A stretch of 64,000 bases of DNA from Micromonospora sp. WMMD980 (GTDB lineage Bacteria > Actinomycetota > Actinomycetes > Mycobacteriales > Micromonosporaceae), in the NCBI RefSeq assembly GCF_029626035.1, contig NZ_JARUBE010000003.1, forward strand, positions 5,828,001 through 5,892,000. The letters are read 5' to 3'. This document shows positions 9,882 to 18,809 of this stretch, piece after piece; within the stretch, counting starts at the first letter, position 1, and each line of letters begins with the position of its first letter. Below the pieces are notes generated by a model. It was not told the DNA's origin, made no database searches, and worked only from the letters and a program-made list of their open reading frames with translations. Made by a program: the position numbers and the translations under genes.

Positions 9882-11921
9882 ATGGATGATTTCGTGCTGG
9901 TCGGCGGCTCCGGTTTCCTGGGCACCGCGACCGCTGGGGCGCTGCTGGCCGCCGGCGCGCGGGTGACCACGGTGGACCGCCATCCGCCCGCCGAGACCGA
10001 CACCGCCGCCGGGCTCGACTGGATCCGGGCGGACCTGCTCACCGACGACCCGCCCGAGCTGCCGCCCGGCATCGTCGTGGTGCTGCTCGGCGCGAGCGAG
10101 CCGCGCCCCCGTCGGCCCTGGACGCTGCCGCTCGACAACGCCGTCAGCACCGCCCGGCTGCTGCCCCGGCTGGCCGGCCGCCGGGTGGTGCTCACCTCGT
10201 CGGTCGAGGTCTACGGCGCGGTGGCCGGTCCGCTGGCCGAGGACACCGCGCCCGAGCTGCCGTGGACCCTCGACGAGATCGACGACTGGTGCGTGCTCGT
10301 CCGCGAGCTGGCCCGGACCCCCTGCCCGCCCTGGCGGGCCGCCCCACCCGCCCGCGCCATGGCCGACGCCGACCCCACCGGCCGCTGGACGTACGCGATG
10401 GCGAAGCTCGCCCAGGAGCGGCTCGTCGCCGGCGCCGTCGACCCCGACCGGCTGACCGTGCTCCGCCTCGCCAACGTGATCGGCGCGGGACAGCACCGGG
10501 TCGCCACCAGGCTGATCCGCCGGGCCCGGCAGGGGCTGCCGCTGCCGGTCACCGCGGACGCCGTACGCAGCTTCCTGCCCGCCGCCGCGCTCGCCCGGAT
10601 GCTGCTCGACGGCATCGGCCCCGGCGTCTGGAACGTCGGCGGGAAGGCGGTGCCGCTGGCCGACCTCGCCACCTGGATCCGGGACCTGTGCGGCTCGTCG
10701 GCACCACTGCTGACCACGCCCCGCCGGCTGCCGGACAGCTCCGGTCAGGTGGTCACCGACCGGCTGACCACCGCCGGCCACCGGATCGACCCGCTCCGCC
10801 CGCACCTGGCGGCGCTGGTCGCCGAGGTGGACCACGACCGGACGCCGTTGTTCCGGCCGCCGCTGCCGGTCGTCGTGCCGCCCCCGCCGACCCACCCCGA
10901 GCTGGTCGCCGCCCGCCAGCAGGAGGCGCTGGCGAGCGGCGAGGTCAAACACGGCAACCGCTGGACGCGGGAGCTGACCGAACGGCTGGGCAAGGAGCTG
11001 GAACTCGACGACGAGCACCGGGTGCTGGTCACCGCGTCCGGCACCGCCGCACTGCGGATCATGGTGGCCGCCACCGTCGGTCCGGCCCGACCCGGCGACG
11101 TGGCGGTGCTGCCCTCGTACACCTTTCCCGCCACCGCGGAGATCCTGGTCCAGCTCGGTTACGCGCTGCGCTTCGTCGACGTGGACGCCGCGACCTGGAC
11201 GCTGGACCCGGCGGCCGTCGCCACCGCGATCGCCGGCGGCGGCGTACGGGTGGTGCTCTGCGTCGACACCTTCGGCAACCCGTGCGACTATCCGGCCCTG
11301 CGGGCGGTCTGCGACCCCGCCGGGGTGGTGCTGCTGGCCGACTCCGCAGCCGCCCTCGGCAGCCTGCACCAGGGGCGGCCGGTGGCCCAGCAGGCGCTGG
11401 CCCACTCGTACTCGATGAGCTTCGCCAAGGTGGTCTCGGCCGGTGGGGCCGGCGGTGCCCTGGTGCTGCCCGCCGGCGCCGCCGAGGCGGTACTCGACGC
11501 GCCGGCCGGCTGGACCCGCTCCGAGCTGATGAACGAACTGCACGCCGTGGTCGCCGTCGACCAGCTCGCGGAGCTGGACACGCTGGTCCGCCACCGGGGC
11601 GAGGTGGCCGAGGTGTACGCCGAGGCCGCCCGCACCCTGCCGGTCGAGATCCAGCGGGTCCGCCCCGGGGACCGGCACTGCTGGGTGCACTGGGTGGCCC
11701 GGCTCGCCGACCGGGATCGGGTGGCGGCGGAGCTCGCGGCCCTCGGGGTGCGGACCAAGCCCTACTTCGCGGCGCTCCACCGTGGCCCGCTGGGCGGCGG
11801 CGAGCGGCTGCCGGTGACCGAACGGCTGGACATCGAGGCGCTGGCGCTGCCCATGTCGTCGGAACTCACCGTGGGACAGGCGGAACGAGTCGTCGCCGCG
11901 CTGCGCCGCTGCCTGGGCTGA
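9882..11921 (+). CDS. fusion of NAD-dependent sugar epimerase/dehydratase and DegT/DnrJ/EryC1 aminotransferase
   Basis: A 679-residue two-domain protein. Residues 1-310 form an extended SDR domain with the dinucleotide loop VGGSGFLG at the N terminus, SSVEVYG and the catalytic pair YAMAK near residue 170. Residues ~340-679 form a PLP aminotransferase of the DegT/DnrJ/EryC1/StrS family, with GEVKHGNRWTRELTERL, ASGTAAL, LPSYTFPATAEIL, ADSAAALG and the probable PLP-lysine in MSFAKVVSAGG. The two activities usually occur in separate enzymes that make amino sugars (oxidise, then transaminate). A fusion suggests channelling of a keto-sugar. It is divergent from TetR and convergent with the methyltransferase/radical SAM genes. 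Confidence 0.87.
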   Translation: MDDFVLVGGSGFLGTATAGALLAAGARVTTVDRHPPAETDTAAGLDWIRADLLTDDPPELPPGIVVVLLGASEPRPRRPWTLPLDNAVSTARLLPRLAGRRVVLTSSVEVYGAVAGPLAEDTAPELPWTLDEIDDWCVLVRELARTPCPPWRAAPPARAMADADPTGRWTYAMAKLAQERLVAGAVDPDRLTVLRLANVIGAGQHRVATRLIRRARQGLPLPVTADAVRSFLPAAALARMLLDGIGPGVWNVGGKAVPLADLATWIRDLCGSSAPLLTTPRRLPDSSGQVVTDRLTTAGHRIDPLRPHLAALVAEVDHDRTPLFRPPLPVVVPPPPTHPELVAARQQEALASGEVKHGNRWTRELTERLGKELELDDEHRVLVTASGTAALRIMVAATVGPARPGDVAVLPSYTFPATAEILVQLGYALRFVDVDAATWTLDPAAVATAIAGGGVRVVLCVDTFGNPCDYPALRAVCDPAGVVLLADSAAALGSLHQGRPVAQQALAHSYSMSFAKVVSAGGAGGALVLPAGAAEAVLDAPAGWTRSELMNELHAVVAVDQLAELDTLVRHRGEVAEVYAEAARTLPVEIQRVRPGDRHCWVHWVARLADRDRVAAELAALGVRTKPYFAALHRGPLGGGERLPVTERLDIEALALPMSSELTVGQAERVVAALRRCLG

Positions 11922-12003
11922 ACCTCGCCGCGGCGACGTACGCGGCGGCTTCGAGCGACTGCCGGGCGATGTCGACCCGGCCGCCGGGCGGCGGCCCGAG
12001 CGG

Positions 12004-12786
12004 TCAGGTCGGGGCGCGGTGACCGGTCACCAACAGCTGCTTGCCGGCGTCGGCGAGGACCGGGTCGTCGCCCAGCCGGCGCTCCAGAGCCAGCAGCCCG
12101 CCCCGGTCGGCGGCGAGCCGATCGGCCAACCCCGCCCGACCCAGCGGGCCGGCGCTGACCAGCAGCCCGGCGCTGCGCACCTGGACCAGCCCGGCGGCGG
12201 CGAACGCGGCCTCCAGCCGGGCGCGGTCCAGCAGGTGCAGATCGGCCGCGTGCCCGTCGGACCGCCAGACGCCCCGGCGGCGGGACAACCGGTCCACCGC
12301 CTCGTCGTCCCGGCCGGCGCCGACCAGCTCCAGCACCAGCCCCACCAGCGAGTCGACGAGCACCGCCAGCACCCCGCCCGGCCGCAGCCAGCCGGCCAGG
12401 TGCCGGACCGCGGCCTCGGGATCGGCGGTGTACTGCAGCGAGCCCATCGCCAGCACCGCGCCGGCCGTGGCGGGCAGCGTCACCTCGGTCATCGAGCCCT
12501 CGACCAGGGTGAAGCCCCGGCCCGGCGGGCGGCGGCGCAGCTCGGCGACCATCCCCGGGGCCTGCTCGACGCCGGTCACCGGATGGCCCAGGTCGAGCAG
12601 TCGCCGGGCCCACCGGCCCACGCCGCAGCCGGCGTCCACCACCGGGGCGTCCGGCGGCAGCAGCTCGCGCACCCGCTCCCACGCCAGGTCGTCGTAGGCA
12701 CGCCGGTGCGGCACCGCGAAGTGCTCCTCGTAGCCGGGGGCCAGCGCGTCGTACAGCGGCTGGCTCGGGCGCATCGGCTCAGACAA
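12004..12786 (-). CDS. class I SAM-dependent methyltransferase
   Basis: A 260-residue Rossmann-fold methyltransferase. Motif I is VVDAGCGVGRWARRL (about residue 48), the acidic ribose-binding residue follows in TGVEQAPGM, and motif IV/post I appear as MGSLQYTADPEA and WLRPGGVLAVLV. The acceptor cannot be read from sequence. Its start lies 8 bp inside the radical SAM gene, so the two are translationally coupled and it is the last gene of the minus-strand cluster. Confidence 0.85.
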   Translation of the reverse strand: MSEPMRPSQPLYDALAPGYEEHFAVPHRRAYDDLAWERVRELLPPDAPVVDAGCGVGRWARRLLDLGHPVTGVEQAPGMVAELRRRPPGRGFTLVEGSMTEVTLPATAGAVLAMGSLQYTADPEAAVRHLAGWLRPGGVLAVLVDSLVGLVLELVGAGRDDEAVDRLSRRRGVWRSDGHAADLHLLDRARLEAAFAAAGLVQVRSAGLLVSAGPLGRAGLADRLAADRGGLLALERRLGDDPVLADAGKQLLVTGHRAPT

Positions 12787-13852
12787 GGCTGCGCCGCCCG
12801 CGCCGCCACTGCCGGTCGGCCAGATAGGTGCCCGGTCGCCACCGCAGGTTGAGGCTGTAGTTGCTGCCGCAGCCGACGCACTCCTTGCGGAACAGCCTCG
12901 CGTGCTCGGCGCGGTATTCCGGGGCGTCGACGATCTCGGCGATCGGGCGCTGCCGCACCGAGGCGGTCGGATCGTGCGCCCAGCAGCCGCCGACCTCGCC
13001 CCGGGAGTGCACCATCAGCTTGAGCTGCGACTCGGCGCAGGGCAGGTCGCGCTGCACCAGGTCGTCGAAGTGCCCGCGCAGGTAGCGCAATTCGGAATAG
13101 CGCGGCAGCCACCGCCGGTCGGCCCGGGCCATCACCTCCAGCTCGGCCAGCGCGGCGTCGAGCCGGTCGCCGGACACGTCGGTCTGCCCGGTGACCGCGT
13201 CGGTGCGGAACAGGAACGTCCGGTCGGTGACCAGGTTGAGGTAGAGCGCCACACCCAGCTCCTGGGCCAGCGCCGCGATGCCGGGCAGGCCGTCCACGTT
13301 GTCGCGCATCACGGTGAAGTTCATCCGCACCTTCAGGCCGAGCCGGTCGCGCTCCGCGACCAGGTTGCGCAGGTGCCGGGTCGTCGTCTCGAACGCGCCG
13401 AGCCGGCCCCGGATCCGGTCGTGCACCAGCGCCGTCGGGCCGTCGACCGAGACGTTGAAGCTGCGTACGCCGGCGGCGAGCACCTCGGTCAGGACGGGCG
13501 GGGTGAGCCGGATGCCGTTGGTGTTCAGGTGCAGGTGGCGCACGCCGACGTCGCGGGCGTACGCCATCAGCGCTGGCGCGTCCGGCCGGATCAACGGCTC
13601 ACCGCCGGTGAAGTTCACCTTGTGGATGCGCAGCGCGACGAGTTGGCGCAGCACGTCCCGCCACTCCTCGGTGGACAGCTCACCCTTCGTGTTGGTCGTC
13701 CAACAGCCGCAGCTCGTGCAGCGCAGGTTGCAGTTGTCGGTGAGGAACAGCTCGGCGACCAGCGGCCGGACATGCAGCCGGGGCGCCACCCGCTCCTTGA
13801 CCGCGAGCCGGCCGAAGAACCACGCCAGCCGAGCGGTGTCGGCCACGCTCAC
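12779..13852 (-). CDS. radical SAM protein with SPASM-like C-terminal cysteines
   Basis: A 357-residue radical SAM enzyme. The [4Fe-4S] motif is CNLRCTSC (CX3CX2C, about residue 42), followed by the SAM-binding GGEPL and LNTNGIRL strands. The C-terminal region has further cysteines (CAESQ, GGCWAHDP, ECVGCGSNYSLNLRWRPG) as in SPASM/Twitch auxiliary-cluster enzymes. The GTG at 13852 has GGAGG five bases upstream and is preferred to the GTG at 13858. The substrate is unknown. Between two methyltransferases and beside glycosyltransferase genes it could epimerise or dehydrogenate a sugar, or modify a peptide. Confidence 0.87.
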   Translation of the reverse strand: MSVADTARLAWFFGRLAVKERVAPRLHVRPLVAELFLTDNCNLRCTSCGCWTTNTKGELSTEEWRDVLRQLVALRIHKVNFTGGEPLIRPDAPALMAYARDVGVRHLHLNTNGIRLTPPVLTEVLAAGVRSFNVSVDGPTALVHDRIRGRLGAFETTTRHLRNLVAERDRLGLKVRMNFTVMRDNVDGLPGIAALAQELGVALYLNLVTDRTFLFRTDAVTGQTDVSGDRLDAALAELEVMARADRRWLPRYSELRYLRGHFDDLVQRDLPCAESQLKLMVHSRGEVGGCWAHDPTASVRQRPIAEIVDAPEYRAEHARLFRKECVGCGSNYSLNLRWRPGTYLADRQWRRGRRSLV

Positions 13853-13894
13853 GGGCACCTCCGAGCGGTGTCGGCGGTGCTCACGGGCACCTCC
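13831..13894. repeat. 32-bp tandem duplication of a ribosome-binding site and start codon
   Basis: Two adjacent 32-bp units (13831-13862 and 13863-13894) differ by only a few bases. On the minus strand each reads GGAGGTGCCCGTGAGC followed by GCCGACACCGCTC. The duplication spans the methyltransferase stop and the radical SAM start and creates an extra mini-ORF between them. Confidence 0.85.
13849..13884 (-). CDS. mini-ORF created by tandem duplication (11 aa)
   Basis: The frame VSTADTARRCP begins with a GTG that overlaps the methyltransferase stop (GTGA) and ends in a TGA that overlaps the radical SAM GTG (GTGA). It has its own GGAGG at the normal spacing. Its last four residues repeat the RRCP end of the methyltransferase because the DNA is duplicated. 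It is probably a coupling device or a passive duplication product; no function is claimed for the peptide. Confidence 0.45.
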   Translation of the reverse strand: MSTADTARRCP

Positions 13895-14666
13895 GGGCGA
13901 GGACGAAGAGGTTGGCCGAGCGGAACAGCCGGCCGTCGAGGTGGATCCCGCGTTCCAGCAGGCGGCGTACCGGCCCGCCGGTGAGCAGCGCCGGGATCTG
14001 CAAGCACCGCCAGAACAGGTTGGCGCCGGTCACCGTGGTCGGTGCGAAACCCGCGGCGCGCAGCAGCCGGAGCAGGTCCGCGGTGCGGTAGTTGGTGTGC
14101 CGGTCCCGGCCGACCGACATGTCCCCGCGCAGGTCGTCGGAGAGGTCGGCGAACCGGCGGCGCCACACCTCGGCACCGAAGCGCCACGAGTAGATCCGGC
14201 GGTGCAGCCGGGGGAAGTCGAACTTCGCGTTGTCGGGGTCGAGGAAGCTGAAGACGTGCCGGCGCGGCACGGTGAGCACCAGCAGACCACCGGGGACGAG
14301 CACCCGGTGCGCCTCGGCGAGCGACGCGGCCTCGTCGGGCACGTGCTCCAGCACGTCGAGCAGGCTGACCGAGTCGAAGCTGCCGTCGGCGAACGGCAGC
14401 GGCGCGCCGACCCGGAGCCGGTGCAGCGGCAGGCCCGGGTGGCGGGCGGCCAGCCCGGCCAGGTAGCCCGGGTGCGGGTCGGCGCCCGCGCAGGTCACGG
14501 TGCCGTGCTCGTGCAGCGCGCCGAGGAAGTCGCCCGGACCGCAGCCCAGGTCGAGGTGCCGGCCGGTGCGGCCGGCCAACGCCGACCAGGCGAACGCGTA
14601 GCGCCGCAGCGGGTGGGTGGCGAACGGCGTGCCCGACCGGCGGGTCGCCTCGTCGGCGCGGCTCAT
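13881..14666 (-). CDS. class I SAM-dependent methyltransferase
   Basis: A 261-residue methyltransferase with motif I HLDLGCGPGDFLGAL (about residue 38), GADPHPGYL, the SLLDVLEHVPDEAA motif and LVPGGLLVLTVPRRH. The layout is that of Methyltransf_11/Methyltransf_23 enzymes often found in cell-surface glycan and natural product clusters. The ATG at 14666 overlaps the upstream glycosyltransferase stop (ATGA). The stop is followed by the duplicated start-site module that leads into the radical SAM gene. Confidence 0.85.
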   Translation of the reverse strand: MSRADEATRRSGTPFATHPLRRYAFAWSALAGRTGRHLDLGCGPGDFLGALHEHGTVTCAGADPHPGYLAGLAARHPGLPLHRLRVGAPLPFADGSFDSVSLLDVLEHVPDEAASLAEAHRVLVPGGLLVLTVPRRHVFSFLDPDNAKFDFPRLHRRIYSWRFGAEVWRRRFADLSDDLRGDMSVGRDRHTNYRTADLLRLLRAAGFAPTTVTGANLFWRCLQIPALLTGGPVRRLLERGIHLDGRLFRSANLFVLARRCP

Positions 14667-15157
14667 CGGACCAGCCGGGCGCAGAGCGCGTCGAGCGTGG
14701 CGGCCAGCCGTCCGCCGTCGACCGCGCCCGGCAGCGGGCGCTCGGCGAGCAACCGGCGCTGCCGTTCCGGGTGCGCGGCCACCACGGCCGGCAGTTCGGC
14801 CACGTCCCACACCGCGACCACCCGCCCGGACCGTTCCTCCGCGCGCAGGTAGGCGACCTGGTGGTCGTTGCCCATCTCGCCCCGCGCCGCCTCCCGGGCC
14901 ACCGCGACCGGCACCCGGCCGAGCCGCTGGACCAGCCGGACGGTGTTGCCCGCGTGGGTGACCACCACGTCGGCGTCGGCCAGCCGCTTCCGCAGGTCGT
15001 CCAGGGGCAGGAACGCGGCGTGCGGGCACGGCGGTGTCACGGCCGAGGTGCCGGTCTGCACGAACACCTCGTGCGCGGCGCAGAGCGGCGCGACGGCGCC
15101 GACCAGGCGGTCGAACGGCCAGGGGCCCATGCCGACGGTGACCAGGACACGGGCCAT
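14663..15157 (-). CDS. glycosyltransferase family 28 C-terminal domain protein (Alg13/PssE-like)
   Basis: A 164-residue protein matching the donor-binding half of GT28 enzymes. It begins MARVLVTVGMGPWPFDRL and carries VVTHAGNTVRLVQRLGRVPV, the usual UDP-sugar-binding HAG motif, then NDHQVAYL. In exopolysaccharide systems and in the eukaryotic Alg13/Alg14 pair, this half works only with a separate membrane-anchored acceptor half, which is the upstream gene here (2-bp gap). It probably transfers a sugar from UDP-GlcNAc, UDP-Glc or a similar donor to a lipid-linked acceptor. Confidence 0.75.
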   Translation of the reverse strand: MARVLVTVGMGPWPFDRLVGAVAPLCAAHEVFVQTGTSAVTPPCPHAAFLPLDDLRKRLADADVVVTHAGNTVRLVQRLGRVPVAVAREAARGEMGNDHQVAYLRAEERSGRVVAVWDVAELPAVVAAHPERQRRLLAERPLPGAVDGGRLAATLDALCARLVR

Positions 15158-15159
15158 GG

Positions 15160-15621
15160 TCAGTAGAGCTCCCCGACGAACACCGCGCGGGGACGGGAGG
15201 CCAGCAGCGCGGGACGCTGCACCAGCACGGCGGCGGCGAGTCGGGAACAGAGCCCGGCGGCGGCGCCGGCGGGCCCGGTCATGTTGAACGTCTCCAGCCA
15301 GAGCGACGGCACCCGGAGCAGGCGGGCGGCGAGGAAGACGCCGACGGCCACCCCGGTGCCGGCCGACACCACCACGTCGGGTCGCTCCCGGCGCAGCAGC
15401 CGCAGCGCCCGCCAGGTCGCCGGCAGCACCCGCAGTCGGGTGCGGGTCGACAGCTCGGGCCGCCAGTGCACCCGCTGCCCGGCCAGCGCCACCTCGGTGT
15501 CGGGGGCGGGCACCGCCACCCAGACCGGGTCGTGCCGTTCCCACCAGGGGCGCAGGGCGAGCAGGTCGAGCAGGACGCCACCGCTGCTGGAAACGAGGAG
15601 TATCCGGTATCGCCGGCCCAT
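15160..15621 (-). CDS. Alg14/PssD-like glycosyltransferase acceptor-binding subunit
   Basis: A 153-residue protein with the N-terminal RILLVSSSGGVLLDLLAL strand-loop-helix, VVVSAGTGVAVGVFLAARLL and WLETFNMTGPAG, as in Alg14/PssD/CpsF-type proteins that recruit their catalytic partner to the membrane. It pairs with the next gene. The ATG at 15621 is chosen over the GTG directly before it because a TAGCGT -10 box lies six bases upstream of the ATG. This is the first gene of the minus-strand cluster. Confidence 0.75.
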   Translation of the reverse strand: MGRRYRILLVSSSGGVLLDLLALRPWWERHDPVWVAVPAPDTEVALAGQRVHWRPELSTRTRLRVLPATWRALRLLRRERPDVVVSAGTGVAVGVFLAARLLRVPSLWLETFNMTGPAGAAAGLCSRLAAAVLVQRPALLASRPRAVFVGELY

Positions 15622-15627
15622 CACGCC

Positions 15628-15633
15628 ACGCTA
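15628..15633 (-). promoter_or_regulatory. -10 box of putative leaderless Alg14-like gene
   Basis: On the minus strand TAGCGT lies six bases before the ATG at 15621. This TANNNT spacing places transcription initiation at or next to the start codon. Confidence 0.45.
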
Positions 15634-15791
15634 TCGCAGAGTCGCGGATCGGGGTGACCCGTCCAGAGTGGACGGTCGAGGTGTCGGCGCCACCCTCCCT
15701 GCCGCGATCCTGCACCTCGGGCCGTCAGGCCGCGCCTCCGCGCGGTGCGCCGGAGCGGAAAGCGCAAGATCACACAGGGAACGGGTGGGCG

Positions 15792-16469
15792 TCAGACGCG
15801 CGCGCGGCGGGCCAGGCGCTCCGGGTCGAGGATGATGATGCTCTTGCCGTCCAGGCGCAGCCAGCCGCGGGAGGCGAAGTCGGCGAGCGCCTTGTTGACG
15901 GTCTCCCGCGAGGCGCCGACGAGCTGGGCGATCTCCTCCTGGGTGAGGTCGTGGGTCACCCGCAGCACGCCGCCGTCGCGGGTGCCGAACCGGCCGGCCA
16001 TCTGGAGCAGGTTCTTGGCGACCCGGCCCGGCACGTCGGTGAAGATCAGGTCGGCGAGCGAGTCGTTCGTCCGGCGCAGCCTGCGGGCCAGCACCCGGAG
16101 CAACTGCTCGGCGATCTCGGGGCGGTTGTTGAGCCATGGCCGCAGGGCCTGCTTGCGCAGCCGGACCAGCCGGGTGTCGGTGACCGCGGTGGCGGTCGCC
16201 GTCCGCGGGCCGGGGTCGAACAGCGACAACTCGCCGACCATGTCCGACGGGCCCATCACGGCGATCAGGTTCTGCCGGCCGTCCGCAGCCCGGCGACCCA
16301 CCTTGATCTTGCCGGACAGGAGGATGTAGAGACTGTCGCCGGGCTCGCCCTCGTTGAAGACGACCTCGCCCTTGCGGACGTCGATCGTCTCCATCTCCTT
16401 GGCGAGCGCCTCGGCAGCCTCCGGGTCGACACCCTGGAAGATCCCGCTGCGGGCCAGTACCTCGTCCAT
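15792..16469 (-). CDS. crp: Crp/Fnr family transcriptional regulator
   Basis: A 225-residue cAMP receptor protein-type regulator. The cyclic-nucleotide domain occupies residues 1-125, with the phosphate-binding cassette seen as [16 protein letters not shown] long helix follows, then the winged HTH (about 150-215: [24 protein letters not shown]). The start has a strong Shine-Dalgarno (GGAGGTGCGCGATG). The gene order with nth, a thioredoxin-like protein, a Nudix protein and a MarP-like protease matches the Crp region of mycobacteria and other actinobacteria. It is divergent from the cobinamide gene across a 175-bp promoter region. Confidence 0.9.
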   Translation of the reverse strand: MDEVLARSGIFQGVDPEAAEALAKEMETIDVRKGEVVFNEGEPGDSLYILLSGKIKVGRRAADGRQNLIAVMGPSDMVGELSLFDPGPRTATATAVTDTRLVRLRKQALRPWLNNRPEIAEQLLRVLARRLRRTNDSLADLIFTDVPGRVAKNLLQMAGRFGTRDGGVLRVTHDLTQEEIAQLVGASRETVNKALADFASRGWLRLDGKSIIILDPERLARRARV

Positions 16470-16631
16470 CGCGCACCTCCGCCTGCGCGTGCCGTCCGTC
16501 GGCCCGGGTCCGCCGTCCGCTGATCCCTCGCGCGCCGCCAGTCTAGGCGCACATGAGCAGGAATCGGAGGTGCACCCCTGGATCCCCGCCCTCCGGGCCG
16601 GGGCAGCACGACCCGTTCCCACCTGTGATCG

Positions 16632-16637
16632 TAGGGT
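16632..16637 (+). promoter_or_regulatory. -10 box, putative leaderless promoter of cbiZ-like gene
   Basis: TAGGGT lies seven bases before the GTG at 16645, the spacing expected for a leaderless transcript. A TGTGA half-site overlaps the upstream side but no symmetric Crp site is visible. Confidence 0.45.
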
Positions 16638-16644
16638 GATCGGC

Positions 16645-17307
16645 GTGCTGAGCGAGCCGACCCTGACCAGCCGATACGAAACCGGGTGGAACATCCCGTT
16701 GCTGTGCTGGCGGGCCGAGACGCCACTGCTGGCGGTCGGCTCCGCCCCGCTGGGCGGGGGGATCGGCGTCCGCCGGTGGGTGCTGAACGCGACAGTGCCG
16801 ATGTCGTACGACCGGGACGACCCCGCCGCCCACCTGGCCGAACTGGCCCACGGTCTCGACCTGACCGGGCCCGGGGTCGGGCTGCTGACCGGGGTGGACG
16901 TGGCCGAGGTGGTGCGCCGGACCGACCAGGGCGTGCGGGTCTGGGCGACCGTCGGCCTGGGCACCCCGGTGTGGGCCGCCGCGCCCGCGCCCGCGCCGCC
17001 CGCCCAGCGCGTCGGCACGGTCAACCTCGTGGTGCACGTGCCGGCCCGCTTCGGTGACGCGGCACTGGTCAACGCGGTCGCCACGGCCACCGAGGCGAAG
17101 GCGCAGGCGATCTGGGAACTGGGACTGCCGGCCACCGGCACCGCCACCGACGCGGTCACCGTGCTCTGCCCGGCCGACGGCGAGCCGGCCGCGTACGGCG
17201 GCCCGCGCTCCGCCTGGGGAGCCCCGCTGGCCCGCGCCGTGCACGCCGCCGTCCGGGCCGGGGGCGCCGGCACCGTCGTCCCCTGGTCCGACCGGCGGGC
17301 CCGCTGA
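16645..17307 (+). CDS. cbiZ: adenosylcobinamide amidohydrolase
   Basis: A 220-residue protein of the CbiZ family, which cleaves the aminopropanol side chain of (pseudo)cobinamide to give cobyric acid for B12 salvage. Family features are [10 protein letters not shown] near the N terminus, GLLTGVDV, the central [14 protein letters not shown] strand and the C-terminal TDAVTVLCP stretch followed by a Gly-rich segment. GTG 16645 is chosen for its spacing from a -10 box; GTG 16636 is an in-frame alternative. No other cobalamin genes are nearby, so it would act as a stand-alone salvage enzyme. Confidence 0.8.
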   Translation: MLSEPTLTSRYETGWNIPLLCWRAETPLLAVGSAPLGGGIGVRRWVLNATVPMSYDRDDPAAHLAELAHGLDLTGPGVGLLTGVDVAEVVRRTDQGVRVWATVGLGTPVWAAAPAPAPPAQRVGTVNLVVHVPARFGDAALVNAVATATEAKAQAIWELGLPATGTATDAVTVLCPADGEPAAYGGPRSAWGAPLARAVHAAVRAGGAGTVVPWSDRRAR

Positions 17308-17498
17308 CGTGCCCACGCCGAGAGGCAGCGGCTCACCGGCCGGCGACGCGGCGGCGTCGTGCTCCGGTCCGACCGGGCCGGCCGGACCGCTCCCGCCGGC
17401 ACGCCGAGCGTCCGGAGGTGGGCCGCCGGGCCCCGCCCGACGACCGCTGGTCCGGGTGTTCCGGCCATTCGGTCCTCGTCGTGGCGTTCCCGGCACGG

Positions 17499-17504
17499 TA
17501 GCGT
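17499..17504 (+). promoter_or_regulatory. -10 box, putative leaderless promoter of capA-like gene
   Basis: TAGCGT lies eight bases before the ATG at 17513. Confidence 0.35.
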
Positions 17505-17512
17505 CGCCGACG

Positions 17513-18763
17513 ATGTACGCTCCCGCCCGCTCTCTGTCCCGTTCCCGCCGCGCCGCCGGCCCGCGCCCGGCCGGTCCCGGCCCGCGCCGTGCCGTTCCCG
17601 GTCGGCCGGCCACCGCCCCCGGCTCGCGCCTCGCCGCGCTGGTCGCGCTCGTCGTCGTCCTGCTCGTCGCCGGCTGTTCCGACTCCGGCGGCGCGGACGA
17701 CCCGCTCTGGCAGACCGGGCAGGGCGGGGGTTCGACCGGCTCGGCCGAACCCGCGACGGGTGACCAGCCGGCGGCCCCCGACGGGACGACCGAGGCGTCG
17801 ATCTCCCTCACCGCGACCGGTGACGTGATCATGGGGAACGCGCCCAACCGGCTGCCGCCCAACGGCGGCAAGGGCTTCTTCGACGACGTGAAGTCCGCGC
17901 TCAAGGGCGATCTGGTGATGGGAAACCTGGAGGAGCCGCTCACCGAGGACACCGGGGCCGGGAAGTGCGGCCCGAACCCGAAGAACTGCTACCAGTTCCG
18001 GGCGCCGCCCGGCTACGCGGCCCACCTGCGCTCGGCCGGGTTCCAACTGCTCAACCAGGCCAACAACCACGGCAACGACTACGGTCAGCAGGGCTACGAG
18101 AACACCCAGTCGGCGCTGGAGGCGCACGGGCTCAAGCACACCGGCGCGCCCGGTGAGATCACCGTGGTCGACGTCAAGGGCGTCACGGTGGCGGTGGTCG
18201 GCTTCTCGTCGTACCCCTGGTCGAACAGCCTGGTCGACCTCGACGCCGCCAAGCAGGTCATCGAGATGGCCAAGGGGATGGCCAAGCTCGTGGTGGTGCA
18301 GGTGCACATGGGTGCCGAGGGTGCCGAGAAGACCAGGGTCAAGCCGGGCACCGAGACCTACGTCGGCGAGAACCGGGGCGACCCGATGCGTTTCGCCCGC
18401 ACCGTGATCGACGCCGGCGCCGACCTGGTGATCGGGCACGGCCCGCACGTGCTGCGCGGCATGGAGTTCTACCAGGGGCGGCTGATCGCCTACAGCCTGG
18501 GCAACTTCGCGGGCGGCGGGAAGTCGCTGAACAGTTCCGGCCGGCTCGGCTGGGGCGGCGTGCTCAAGGTGTCGCTCACCGCCGACGGCCGCTTCGCCGG
18601 CGGCACGTTCACCTCGACCGCGATGAACGGCGTCGGCCGTCCGTCGGTCGATCGGCAGGATCGCGGCCTCGGGCTGGTCCGCGAGGTGACCCGGGCCGAC
18701 TTCCCGGACACCGGCGCGAAGATCGACGCGTCCGGGAAGATCAGCGCGCCGAAGGGTGGCTGA
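17513..18763 (+). CDS. CapA family lipoprotein (poly-gamma-glutamate synthesis-type metallophosphatase fold)
   Basis: A 416-residue exported lipoprotein. An Arg-rich start and hydrophobic segment lead to the lipobox LVAGC (Cys near residue 53), then a Gly/Ser/Thr-rich spacer. The PGA_cap domain (about 90-370) shows the calcineurin-like metal motifs [35 protein letters not shown] and [11 protein letters not shown], all of them metal-ligand positions. Family members are linked to capsule or poly-gamma-glutamate export, but stand-alone copies are widespread and their substrate is unproven. The stop is 59 bp before nth. Confidence 0.87.
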   Translation: MYAPARSLSRSRRAAGPRPAGPGPRRAVPGRPATAPGSRLAALVALVVVLLVAGCSDSGGADDPLWQTGQGGGSTGSAEPATGDQPAAPDGTTEASISLTATGDVIMGNAPNRLPPNGGKGFFDDVKSALKGDLVMGNLEEPLTEDTGAGKCGPNPKNCYQFRAPPGYAAHLRSAGFQLLNQANNHGNDYGQQGYENTQSALEAHGLKHTGAPGEITVVDVKGVTVAVVGFSSYPWSNSLVDLDAAKQVIEMAKGMAKLVVVQVHMGAEGAEKTRVKPGTETYVGENRGDPMRFARTVIDAGADLVIGHGPHVLRGMEFYQGRLIAYSLGNFAGGGKSLNSSGRLGWGGVLKVSLTADGRFAGGTFTSTAMNGVGRPSVDRQDRGLGLVREVTRADFPDTGAKIDASGKISAPKGG

Positions 18764-18809
18764 GCGCACGCCGCCCGCGGCGACCCGCCGGAGCGTCGGC
18801 CCCGCGACG

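Noticed and set aside
15765..16640. Crp binding sites near crp (TCACAC at 15770, TGTGA at 16624)
   Set aside because: Each is only a half-site without a second arm at the right spacing.
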